From JBBQRS01 sp038214535 (GTDB lineage Bacteria; Chloroflexota; Anaerolineae; CG2-30-64-16), in assembly GCA_038214535.1 (NCBI GenBank), contig JBBQRS010000051.1, positions 1-32,130 on the forward strand: 32,130 nucleotides of DNA. Reading direction: 5' to 3'. The notes under the pieces were generated by a model. The model saw only the letters and a list, made by a program, of their open reading frames with translations. It did no database searches and was not told the origin of the DNA. The translations under genes were made by a program, and so were the position numbers. Positions 1-8,251 of the stretch are shown here, in pieces. Each line of letters begins with the position of its first letter. The stretch's first letter is position 1.

Positions 1-56
1 GCCTGACTGAGATCATCGAATACGACAAACACGGTTACAATAAAGCTGGCATCCAT
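1..56 (-). CDS. 5' end of a possible transposase gene (partial)
   Basis: A leftward reading frame starts with ATG at 56 and runs off the window after 18 codons (MDASFIVTVFVVFDDLSQ). A strong ribosome binding site, GGAGG, lies at about 66-70 on the minus strand, eight or so bases before the ATG. The pattern hydrophobic-TVF-x-x-x-DD resembles my memory of the N-terminus of IS982-family transposases, but 18 residues cannot settle this. The terminal inverted repeat of an insertion sequence would be expected between about 70 and 200, and I could not identify one. It could equally be an unrelated short-leader protein. Confidence 0.4.
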   Translation of the reverse strand, partial: MDASFIVTVFVVFDDLSQ

Positions 57-345
57 GGCGGCTTCCTCCGGAACGTATCGGTTTTCTTAACCTAATGTTT
101 CCTGAGAAGCCGCCGGACGCCAAATTAGCAATCACGGTATAGTCTATATTCGGAAGCCGGGACTGTCAACCACTGAGAGAACTCCCGGTAAATTCCGAGC
201 CGGGTTGCCTGGCTGGCGAGCTACAAGTATGGTTTACTCCAGCGCGGCGCAACCCGGTTTTTCACCTGTTCTCCGTTGTGGTAGCATCAGGCGACACAAT
301 GCGGTTTCACGATGCTCACTCACTGTTTCGGACACGCGAATACGA
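57..345. other. intergenic region upstream of the glycosyltransferase operon
   Basis: This 289-bp stretch separates the leftward partial gene from the first operon gene. It must hold the operon promoter unless the promoter lies inside the presumed insertion element. TATAGT (138-143) and TATATT (145-150) are possible -10 boxes, but neither has a convincing -35 partner. A 9-bp inverted repeat (57-65 with 106-114, GGCGGCTTC) could fold over the start region of the leftward gene. An in-frame TTG at 205 and ATG at 229 would extend gene 1 leftwards, but the added residues look non-coding. Confidence 0.4.
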
Positions 346-2850
346 ATGAACAAATCCAATCAACGCTTGGCCCCGGATCGCCGTCTTGCCACGCCGCTTT
401 TCTTCCTGATACTGGCGCTCTATATCGTCACCTATGTCGGAACGTTCATCAGCAACGACGAGCGCGCGCTGTTCAGCGGCACGGACAGCCTGGTCAAACG
501 CGGCGAGTTCACGGTCAATCAAATCTACTGGGATTACACCAACGTCGGCATGTTGACCAGCGAAGGCAACATGGTGCCCAACTACGAGCCGGCGCAGATG
601 ATCATGGCAACGCCCTTCTACCTCTGGGGCCGCAGCCTGAACGCAGCGGTACAGGGGGCGATGTTCTTCTCGCCCGTGGTGATGGCGGGCGCGGCGGCGC
701 TAATCTATCTCTGTCTGCTCGAACTCCGTTACCGGCGGCGCACCGCGCTCCTCGCCGCGCTGGTCTTCGCGTTCGCCACACTGGCCTGGCCCTACAGCCG
801 CACCTTCTTCCGCGAGCCCTTGACGGTCTTCGCGTACATGGGGGCGGTCTATGCGCTGTTGCGCTACCGCTATGACAGCACGCGGCGGATGATCTGGCCG
901 GTCATCGCGGGTGGGATGCTGGGGCTGGCGATCATCACCAAGCAGATCAGCATCGCGCTGATCCCTTCGTGGCTGCTGCTGGCCTTCGCCGCGGAACGTA
1001 ATCGCACCGATGGGACGTGGAAGAACCGGCTCACGGCGGTAGTCGCGGCGGCCGCGCCTCTGGCGGCCTGCCTGCTGGTGAATTACTGGTACACGCAAAC
1101 CACCCTGGTCGGCGTCGAGCTGTTCGCGCGCGACATCGTGGATTACACCACCAACCCCCAGATTTCCCAATCGGTTCCCTGGCGGATGATGCGCGGGCTG
1201 GTCGGACTCTCCATCAGCCCGTATAAGGGCCTCTTCTGGTACGCGCCGGTGTTGCTGCTGGGGCTGGTCGGCGCGTGGTCCTTCACCAAACGGTTCCCGT
1301 GGGAAGGGCTGGCGTTCCTGGGGCTGGTGGCCGCGCACTTCCTGGGTTACAGCCGCTACAACTACTGGTCGGGCGGCGTAGCATGGGGTTCGCGCTACAT
1401 GCTGCCGGTGATCCCGTTCCTGGTGATGCTGGCCGCGCCGATCTGGGCCTGGCTGCTGAAGGATCAGCCGCGTGGCGGCGCGAAGTGGCGTGAGACCGCC
1501 GCACCCGCGCAAACCACATCCGGTTGGGCCACATTATTGCGCGTGGCCGTCTGGGCGCTGATCCTGTTCAGCATGGCGCTTCAGGTGTTGGGCATCAGCC
1601 TGGATGTGCGCACCTGGGAGGTGGACTGGCTGCTCAAACAGGCCGCGATCTACGGCGGCATCGGCGAGGCCATTGATGCGCTCTACTTTTCTCCGGCGCA
1701 TTCGCCGGTGTTGGGAAACCTCAAACTGCTGCTATCCGGCACGCAGCCGCTCGATTTCGCCTGGGTGCAGTTGCAACCTGAGGGCAAATGGGCGTTTCGG
1801 CCCGCGGGACTGCTGGTGTCGTTGGGACTGGCCGCGCTGGCGCTGGTCCTGTTTGTGATCCAGTGGCGCGCGGGCAAAGAGCTCGCATTCTCCGTACCGG
1901 GACAGGCCGGCAAGACCGCCGCATCCGACAGGACACGACTCTCGAACGGGGTGTTGGCGCTGGCGACCCTGGTCGCGTCCACGGCGCTGCTGCTCATCTA
2001 CCGGCAGGGCGACGCCCGGTTCGACCCTTACGGGGTGGATCGCTATCTACGCCCGATGACTGAACGGCTGGAGGCGGACGGTTGCGCAGCGGCGGGCTGG
2101 GGCGGAGCCGTCTGTAACGATGCCTTCCTGATGCCCGACCCAGCATTGACCGATTACTTCCTGAATCACCTGGGCGGTCGCGTCCTCTGGTATGGGTTGG
2201 AGGCCAAACCGGTAGACGAGGCGCTGGCGGGCCGGCTCTTCGAGCGCACTGGGCGGGTCTGGCTGGGCCGTGACCGCGACGCCGCATCCGACGACGCCGA
2301 AGGCCGCCGCGAATGGGAGCGCTATCTGACGGCGAACGCCTACAAGCTCGGCGAAGAGCGCTACGACGATTGGGCCAGGTTGCTGCTCTTCTCTGCGCCC
2401 GGCCCCGTGGGCGAAGACGCCGCGTCCGGCGCGACGCTGGGCGAGTTCACGCTGGAACGGGCGACGCTGGGTCTCGAACGCAAAGACGCCCCCGCAGAGC
2501 CGACCGACGACGGGCGAATCCAGGCACAGACCGGCGACACGCTGCAAATCGGGCTGCACTGGCGCGCCGAGGGCAAACCGGCGGCCAACTACACGGCCTT
2601 CGTGCAGTTGCTGGATGCGAATTCACAGGTCGTGGCGCAGATGGATCGCTGGCCCGGCGACGGCCTGTATCCGACCGCCGCGCTCGAGGCCGGAGGAGCT
2701 TTCACCGACAATCTGGCGTTGCCGCTCGACCTGCCGCCGGGCGCGTATCGGCTGATTACCGGCTTCTACCGGAGCGACGCAGAGGGCCTGCCGCGCCTCA
2801 CCGGGCCGGGCGGAGACTTCATCACCGTGGCCGAGATAGACGTGCGATAA
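346..2850 (+). CDS. GT39-like polytopic membrane protein, putative GT-C glycosyltransferase
   Basis: Predicted 834-residue membrane protein. The ATG at 346 is preferred over TTG 205 because it sits directly before the first membrane helix (residues ~15-35). The first outer loop carries N37-D38-E39, the position of the catalytic acidic pair in GT-C enzymes such as ArnT and protein mannosyltransferases. Ten or so hydrophobic segments follow to about residue 555, including a GGVAWGSRYMLP motif at about 343-355 that I associate with divergent GT39-type proteins. The remainder is extracytoplasmic and ends in one copy of the shared beta-sandwich module (~732-830: HWRA, FVQLLD, VAQMD, PPGAYRLITGFY). 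It is the first gene of the six-gene run; the next gene starts 2 bp after its stop. No clear Shine-Dalgarno sequence precedes the ATG. Sugar donor and acceptor cannot be deduced. Confidence 0.8.
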   Translation: MNKSNQRLAPDRRLATPLFFLILALYIVTYVGTFISNDERALFSGTDSLVKRGEFTVNQIYWDYTNVGMLTSEGNMVPNYEPAQMIMATPFYLWGRSLNAAVQGAMFFSPVVMAGAAALIYLCLLELRYRRRTALLAALVFAFATLAWPYSRTFFREPLTVFAYMGAVYALLRYRYDSTRRMIWPVIAGGMLGLAIITKQISIALIPSWLLLAFAAERNRTDGTWKNRLTAVVAAAAPLAACLLVNYWYTQTTLVGVELFARDIVDYTTNPQISQSVPWRMMRGLVGLSISPYKGLFWYAPVLLLGLVGAWSFTKRFPWEGLAFLGLVAAHFLGYSRYNYWSGGVAWGSRYMLPVIPFLVMLAAPIWAWLLKDQPRGGAKWRETAAPAQTTSGWATLLRVAVWALILFSMALQVLGISLDVRTWEVDWLLKQAAIYGGIGEAIDALYFSPAHSPVLGNLKLLLSGTQPLDFAWVQLQPEGKWAFRPAGLLVSLGLAALALVLFVIQWRAGKELAFSVPGQAGKTAASDRTRLSNGVLALATLVASTALLLIYRQGDARFDPYGVDRYLRPMTERLEADGCAAAGWGGAVCNDAFLMPDPALTDYFLNHLGGRVLWYGLEAKPVDEALAGRLFERTGRVWLGRDRDAASDDAEGRREWERYLTANAYKLGEERYDDWARLLLFSAPGPVGEDAASGATLGEFTLERATLGLERKDAPAEPTDDGRIQAQTGDTLQIGLHWRAEGKPAANYTAFVQLLDANSQVVAQMDRWPGDGLYPTAALEAGGAFTDNLALPLDLPPGAYRLITGFYRSDAEGLPRLTGPGGDFITVAEIDVR

Positions 2851-2851
2851 G

Positions 2852-5164
2852 GTGACGCAGGTGGAACGCACACAGCCGGACGAACGAACCCGAACGCACT
2901 GGGGGCCGCTGGCGGCGCTCGTGTTCACGTTGCCCGCGTTGTGGCCCTTGTTGCGGGCCGGCTTCCTCGTCACCGACGATGGCCGCTTTCACGTCTATCG
3001 CATCGCGGCGCTGGCCGACGCCTGGCAGCACGGCGTGCTCTATCCGCGCCTCTTCCCCGACTTCGGCTTCGGCTACGGGCAGGCGGTGCTGAACTACTAT
3101 GCCCCACTGAGCTACGCGCCGGGCGCGCTGCTGTCAACGGCGGGCATCAGTCCCGTGTGGGCCGCAAAGGCGACCATCGCGCTGGGGTTCGTGCTGGCGG
3201 CGCTGGCCGCGTATGGTTTCGGGCGCACCATCTGGGGCGCGTGGGGCGGCGTGTTGGCCGCGGTCGCCTACACCTATTTCCCCTACCATCTGGCCGACGC
3301 CTACGTGCGCGGGGCGATCCCGGAGTTCATGGCGTTTATCTGGTTGCCGTTGATCCTGTGGGCGACGACGAGTATCGCAACCCACAGGGGGCCTTCGGCT
3401 CCGAATGGCACACCTAATAGAGTAACGAACGGGGCGATGATTCCGGCGCTGGGCGCGGCGTTGGCGTGGGCCGGGCTGGTGCTGACGCACAACTTGACCG
3501 CCCTGCTGATGATTCCGGCGGCGGCGCTCTACGTGGTTGCGCTGGGGCTGTGGATGGGACGCTGGCGGTCGCTCCTGAGCGGGGTGTTCGTCTCGCTGGC
3601 ATTAGGCGCATTGCTGAGCGCGCCGCTGTGGTTGCCCTTCTTCGCGGAAAGCGGGCAGGTAGGCATCGCCCTGGGGCCGTCGCAGGGCTATCGCGAGCAC
3701 CTGGCTCCGTTGAGGGACGCGGTGCAATCCTCGGCGCTCTACCGGTATCGCGACGCGTCGGGCGGCGCGGCGGATCATCCGTTGCCGTGGACCACAGTCG
3801 CGCTGATCGCGTTAGTGGCCGGGCTGACCGCGTGGCGCATGGTCAAAAAACTTCCGATCCGCGCGAGCTGGCTGATCTCTTATTTCCTTCTTCTCACGGT
3901 CGGCTCGGCATTCATGGCAACCGCGCCTTCACTGCCGCTGTGGATTCCGCTGGAACCGCTACTGGCGCACCTGCAATATCCCTGGCGCTTCCTCTCGTTG
4001 ACGGGAGTCGGCGTCATGGGGTTGGCCGCAGCGACCCCCGCCCTGCTCGGCCTGTCCGCTGATGCGCCAAACCCATCGGCGTTACGCCTTCGGCAGGGTT
4101 TGGTCGCGCTTGTGGGGACGATTTTGCTCGTCCAGCCATTACTCAACGTGCCCGCGACCCCCTTGTCCATCACTACCGCAGAGGCATGGGCGCCGGATCG
4201 CATGTGGCGCGAAGACGCGGAAGCGGGACAGGTGGGCGCGACGTGGACGGGCGAATTCCTGCCGCTCACCGTCACCGAACAACGCTGGGCGCTGAGCCGC
4301 CCGCGCGACGGCGCGACCGATAGCCCCGCGCTCGCTCCCCTTCCGACGGTCCAAATCCCGGAACGCGGATACGACAGCGTCGCTCTCGCGATTACAGCCG
4401 GCGCGCCTCTCTCGGTTCGGCTGCATCAATTCCATCTGCCCGCCTGGCGCGCCACGCTGAACGGTGCGCCGCTGCCGACCTACCCCGACGGTGCGTTGGG
4501 ACTGGTGACAGCCGATATCCCCGCAGGCGCGCAACGAGTCGCGTTCCAGTTCGGCCCTACACTGAGTTGGCGCATCGGATGGGTACTATGCCTGATCGGC
4601 GCACTAATTTGGGCAACGTTGGCATGGCGAGCCGGGCGCGCTGGCCGGACGCGTTGGCTGCGTATGGCCGCCGTGGGGCTGCCACTGCTCGTCCTGATCC
4701 TGGCCCTGAACAGCGAGGGCCTGGGGCAACGCCGCTGGACACCCACGCAGCCCGCAGGCGGCCAGGCCGCGCTGGGCGATGTGGCGCTGCTCATCGGGCG
4801 TGATGCTGCGCCGGCGCGCGGTGAGCGCGCGTTGGACGTGACGCTCTACTGGTTCGCCCTCAGAGAAACCGGCACGAATTATAAGTCGTTCGTTCACCTG
4901 CTGGGGCCGGATGGGCAGGTGATCGCGCAGCAAGACGGCGACCCTGGCGGCGGCTACACCCCGACGACGCGCTGGATGCAAGGCGAGATCACGCCCGACC
5001 AGCATCGGTTGCTCCTGCCCGAGGGCTTGCCTGCCGGAACATACGGATTGCGCGCTGGGATGTACGCCGTAGACGCCTCCGGCGCGGCCGTCAACCTGCC
5101 GGTAGACCCTGCTACGCCTGATGGCCGTGTTGACTTGGGGACGGTTGAGGACGGTTCACCGTGA
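2852..5164 (+). CDS. PTPS-related membrane protein (PF10131-like), putative GT-C enzyme
   Basis: Predicted 770-residue polytopic protein starting at GTG 2852, one base after the previous stop. After a first helix (~18-40) the outer loop contains T41-D42-D43-G44-x-x-H47-x-x-R50, followed by the Y/F-rich loop and helix set typical of the membrane family misleadingly named '6-pyruvoyl-tetrahydropterin synthase-related'. No pterin chemistry is implied; the fold and acidic loop suggest a GT-C glycosyltransferase. An outer domain with GATWTGEFLP (~455) is another trait I associate with this family. Two helices lie at about 575-645, then one beta-sandwich module (~660-750: LYWFA, FVHLLG, IAQQD, PAGTYGLRAGMY). 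A hydrophilic stretch at nt 3376-3437 looks like inserted repeat-like DNA kept in frame. The stop overlaps the next start by 4 bp, suggesting translational coupling. Confidence 0.78.
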   Translation: MTQVERTQPDERTRTHWGPLAALVFTLPALWPLLRAGFLVTDDGRFHVYRIAALADAWQHGVLYPRLFPDFGFGYGQAVLNYYAPLSYAPGALLSTAGISPVWAAKATIALGFVLAALAAYGFGRTIWGAWGGVLAAVAYTYFPYHLADAYVRGAIPEFMAFIWLPLILWATTSIATHRGPSAPNGTPNRVTNGAMIPALGAALAWAGLVLTHNLTALLMIPAAALYVVALGLWMGRWRSLLSGVFVSLALGALLSAPLWLPFFAESGQVGIALGPSQGYREHLAPLRDAVQSSALYRYRDASGGAADHPLPWTTVALIALVAGLTAWRMVKKLPIRASWLISYFLLLTVGSAFMATAPSLPLWIPLEPLLAHLQYPWRFLSLTGVGVMGLAAATPALLGLSADAPNPSALRLRQGLVALVGTILLVQPLLNVPATPLSITTAEAWAPDRMWREDAEAGQVGATWTGEFLPLTVTEQRWALSRPRDGATDSPALAPLPTVQIPERGYDSVALAITAGAPLSVRLHQFHLPAWRATLNGAPLPTYPDGALGLVTADIPAGAQRVAFQFGPTLSWRIGWVLCLIGALIWATLAWRAGRAGRTRWLRMAAVGLPLLVLILALNSEGLGQRRWTPTQPAGGQAALGDVALLIGRDAAPARGERALDVTLYWFALRETGTNYKSFVHLLGPDGQVIAQQDGDPGGGYTPTTRWMQGEITPDQHRLLLPEGLPAGTYGLRAGMYAVDASGAAVNLPVDPATPDGRVDLGTVEDGSP

Positions 5165-8100
5165 GTGTTTCGGCAGCGCGCACCACCGAGACCGGGCGCA
5201 CAGAATCGGCGTTCACCTCTCGCATCATGGCCGCGCTGGATTGGCTGAGCCGGCGCGCCTGGTTGCTGATCGCGCCGTTGGCCGTGCCCGCATTGTGGCC
5301 CTTTCTCGCCTATGGACTGCCGCGCTCATCGGATGGCGAAAATCACCTGCTGCGGCTGGGACTGCTCGACACGGCGGTTCGCCACGGCATCTTCTACCCC
5401 CGATGGATGCCGGAGATGCTGCTGGGCTTCGGCTATCCGCGCTTCGGCTTCTACGCCCCTGCCGGTTACTACCTCGTCTACGGGCTACACCAGCTCGGTT
5501 TCTCGCTGTATACGGCCTTCATCCTCGGCTTCGTCATCGGCCTGCTGCTGGCCGGATTCGGCATGTATTTCCTCGCCGCCGACATCTTCGGAGACAAACG
5601 CCGCTGGGCGGCGCTCGTCGCGGCGACGGCATATCTTTACGCGCCCTATCTCCTCGTGGATACCTACATCCGCGGCGATTTCTCGGAAGTGCTCGCGCTG
5701 GGGCTTTTCCCGTGGGCCTTATGGGCAGCGCGGCGCATCTTGCGTTCGGATGATCCGGGGCGCTACTTCATCCCGTTTGTGCTGATGGTGGCGGGGCTGG
5801 CGCTCTGTCATCCGCTGGCGCTGATGCTGACTGCGCCGGTATTGGCCGGCTATATGGCGTTGCACTGGTTCCTGAGTGGGCGTTCGGCGCGACGGGGCGC
5901 GTGGGCGCTGGCGGGACTCATCGGCGCAATGGGGGTCAGCGCCTTCTACTGGCTCCCTGTCGTGGCCGACCGTTCCTTCCTCGGCGCAGTTGGCTACGAT
6001 CTGGCGCGGGATGTCTGGCTGCCGGGGAGCGCCTGGCGTAATAACAACTTCCTCGACCCCGGCCTGATCTACGCGTATCAGGCCGCGTGGCCGATCGTGC
6101 GGTTCGGCTTCGTGCAGCTCACGCTGGCCGGCGCAGGCGTCATCCTGGCGCGCCGGCGCGACGCGGAGTGGATCTACTTCATTGCGGTCGCCGCGGGAAC
6201 GGCATTTCTGGGCACACATTGGGCGCTGCCGCTATGGCAAAGCTCGGAGACATTGACGGCGATCCAGTTTACCTGGCGCGTGCTGGCCGTGACGTCGCTG
6301 CCGTTGGCGCTCCTCGCGGGCGGGGTCGTGCTGCCATTCCGGGGCAGCAACCTGCAAATTGTGCCAGCCGCGCTGGTGATCGCGCTGATCATCGTAGCGC
6401 AAGCCCCGCGCTTGGCGACGAAAGACGTTTACGCGGCGGGCAGCGTTGACCTCAGCCCTGCGGTGATGGCGCAATGGGAACTGGAGCGCGACGCGCTGGT
6501 CGGTGCAGAGGGGAATACGACCCTTCAGGAGTTCCGGCCGCGCTGGGCCGGCCCCACCCTGGAATATGACGGCGTGCCCGCGCCCGCGGCGCGCGATCTG
6601 ACGATCACGCTCGAACGGGGCAACGCGCTCGATCTGGAAATGCAGCTTGAGAGTGCCGGTGGGCCGCTGCGTTTCACCACCTTCTATTATCCCGGTTGGC
6701 AGGTCCAAACCGAGGCTGGCCCGCTGCAATCCTATCCCAGCACAAATCTCGGGCTGCTCACCGTGGACCTGCCGCCCGGCGCGCACGCGTTGCGCGTGAC
6801 ATGGGTCGGCACGGCATCGCAACGCGCTGCGGCAACCGTCAGCCTGATCTCACTGGGCGCAGTTGCGCTGGTCGCATGGTTCGTCGCGCGGCGGCGCATC
6901 CAGGCGTTGATCCCGTTGGCCCTGCTTAGCGTCGTGGTCGCGCTGGTCGGCTCGCCCCCGATGGAGGCTATTCAAACGCCTGCCCGGCCGGTCAACACGG
7001 ATGGCGTGCAACTGCTCGGCTATCGGGCAGAGCAGGATGACGCCTACTTTTATGTCTACCCGTATTGGCTGGTGCGAGAGACGCTGCCGGACAACTGGCG
7101 GACGCGCTGGGAACTTCGCGAGGCGGCAGGCCGTCCCGTGGTTGAACTCACGTCGCGCGCGTGGTATAACACCTCACCGAGCAGCAATTGGCCCGCGGGC
7201 ACGCTGGCCGATGACGCGTATCGCCTGTCGTTGCCGCCCGACCTGCCGTCGGGATCTTATGAATTGGCCGTATCTACCGATGACGGCCCGGCGACCGTGG
7301 TCGGTGCGGTGACGCTGGAGACGCCGGCCAGGCCGGCGCGGACGCCTCAGCATGAGACAGACGCCATATTCGGCGATGTTTTCCGGCTAGATGGTTACGA
7401 TCTGGCCGGGGCGCAGACCATGGAAGAAGCGCCCGCTGCTCGCCCCGGGGCGCGCGCAGGAGACGTCCTGACCTATACCCTTTACTGGCGCGCCGACGCC
7501 ACGCCGGAGGAGAGCGCGCACGCCTTCGTGCATCTGGTGGACGCGCAGGGCCGCCCGGTGGCGCAGGAAGACCATCTGCCCGGCCCAACCTTCAGCCCGC
7601 CGCGGTTGTGGGACGCAGTCGCGCCGCGACCCGATTATTACCGGCTGTTGATTCCCGCTGACGCGCCGGGCGGCCTCTATTGGCCCGCCGTGGGGATGTA
7701 CGATGCAACGCTCGAACGACTTCCGGCGCACGCCGCGGCGGAAGCCCCCCCGACGGACGATTTCAAACTGCCGCCCATCAAGATACTGGCGCAACCGAAG
7801 CGACCTGCGGTAAAGTTGACGGCGCGCTTTGGGGACCTTGCGACGTTGACCGGATACGATCTGCATCTGCCCGAAGGCGGTGTGCGCTCCGGCGACGCGC
7901 TGACCGTGACCGTGCATCTTGAGGCGCTGGGGAACGTCGGCGCGGATTACACCCGGTTCCTGCATCTTCACGACGCGGGCTTGGGCATGGCCGCGCAATA
8001 CGACAGCCCCCCGCAGGACGGCGTGAATCCGACATCGTCGTGGCTGCCCGGCGAGCACATTGCCGACCCGATCACCCTTCAGGTCAGGCCAGACGCACAG

Positions 8101-8232
8101 CCGGGGGAATACACGCTATACCTGGGGTTCTACGACCCGCAGACCGTCGAGCGCCTTCCCGCGTGGCTCGGTAATGGCGACGCCGCGCCGGATAGCCGCG
8201 TGCCGCTGGGAACGATCCGGGTCGAACCATGA
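5161..8232 (+). CDS. PTPS-related membrane protein with three tail beta-sandwich modules
   Basis: Predicted 1023-residue protein. GTG 5161 overlaps the previous stop (GTGA) and has GAGG about ten bases upstream. It is a paralogue of the preceding gene product: first helix ~34-51, then S57-D58-G59-x-x-H62-x-x-R65 in the first outer loop, a conserved YPRWMPEMLLGFGYPRFGF region (~79-97), a dozen or so helices to about residue 425, and an outer domain with TLQEFRPRW. Two more helices lie near 560-605. The tail has three beta-sandwich copies at about 613-720 (degenerate), 736-860 and 888-1020; the last two have FVHLVD/FLHLHD, VAQED/AAQYD and GxYDx turns. A role in surface-glycan assembly on the outer face of the membrane is inferred from the fold and context. 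Substrate unknown. Confidence 0.78.
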   Translation: MSVSAARTTETGRTESAFTSRIMAALDWLSRRAWLLIAPLAVPALWPFLAYGLPRSSDGENHLLRLGLLDTAVRHGIFYPRWMPEMLLGFGYPRFGFYAPAGYYLVYGLHQLGFSLYTAFILGFVIGLLLAGFGMYFLAADIFGDKRRWAALVAATAYLYAPYLLVDTYIRGDFSEVLALGLFPWALWAARRILRSDDPGRYFIPFVLMVAGLALCHPLALMLTAPVLAGYMALHWFLSGRSARRGAWALAGLIGAMGVSAFYWLPVVADRSFLGAVGYDLARDVWLPGSAWRNNNFLDPGLIYAYQAAWPIVRFGFVQLTLAGAGVILARRRDAEWIYFIAVAAGTAFLGTHWALPLWQSSETLTAIQFTWRVLAVTSLPLALLAGGVVLPFRGSNLQIVPAALVIALIIVAQAPRLATKDVYAAGSVDLSPAVMAQWELERDALVGAEGNTTLQEFRPRWAGPTLEYDGVPAPAARDLTITLERGNALDLEMQLESAGGPLRFTTFYYPGWQVQTEAGPLQSYPSTNLGLLTVDLPPGAHALRVTWVGTASQRAAATVSLISLGAVALVAWFVARRRIQALIPLALLSVVVALVGSPPMEAIQTPARPVNTDGVQLLGYRAEQDDAYFYVYPYWLVRETLPDNWRTRWELREAAGRPVVELTSRAWYNTSPSSNWPAGTLADDAYRLSLPPDLPSGSYELAVSTDDGPATVVGAVTLETPARPARTPQHETDAIFGDVFRLDGYDLAGAQTMEEAPAARPGARAGDVLTYTLYWRADATPEESAHAFVHLVDAQGRPVAQEDHLPGPTFSPPRLWDAVAPRPDYYRLLIPADAPGGLYWPAVGMYDATLERLPAHAAAEAPPTDDFKLPPIKILAQPKRPAVKLTARFGDLATLTGYDLHLPEGGVRSGDALTVTVHLEALGNVGADYTRFLHLHDAGLGMAAQYDSPPQDGVNPTSSWLPGEHIADPITLQVRPDAQPGEYTLYLGFYDPQTVERLPAWLGNGDAAPDSRVPLGTIRVEP

Positions 8233-8251
8233 AAGGCGCAGTTCTGTCACG

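Noticed and set aside
1..120. Insertion-sequence end with terminal inverted repeat
   Set aside because: Only a 9-bp inverted match (57-65 with 106-114) was found and no mate or target duplication can be seen, so the boundary of an element was not annotated.
205..345. N-terminal extension of the first operon gene from TTG 205
   Set aside because: The extra 47 residues are unlike a GT-C N-terminus, and the ATG at 346 lies directly before the first helix.
8060..8251. Upstream extension of the GT39 gene into the preceding gene
   Set aside because: It overlaps the previous tail module out of frame and is R/S-rich; ATG 8252 gives a normal N-terminus.
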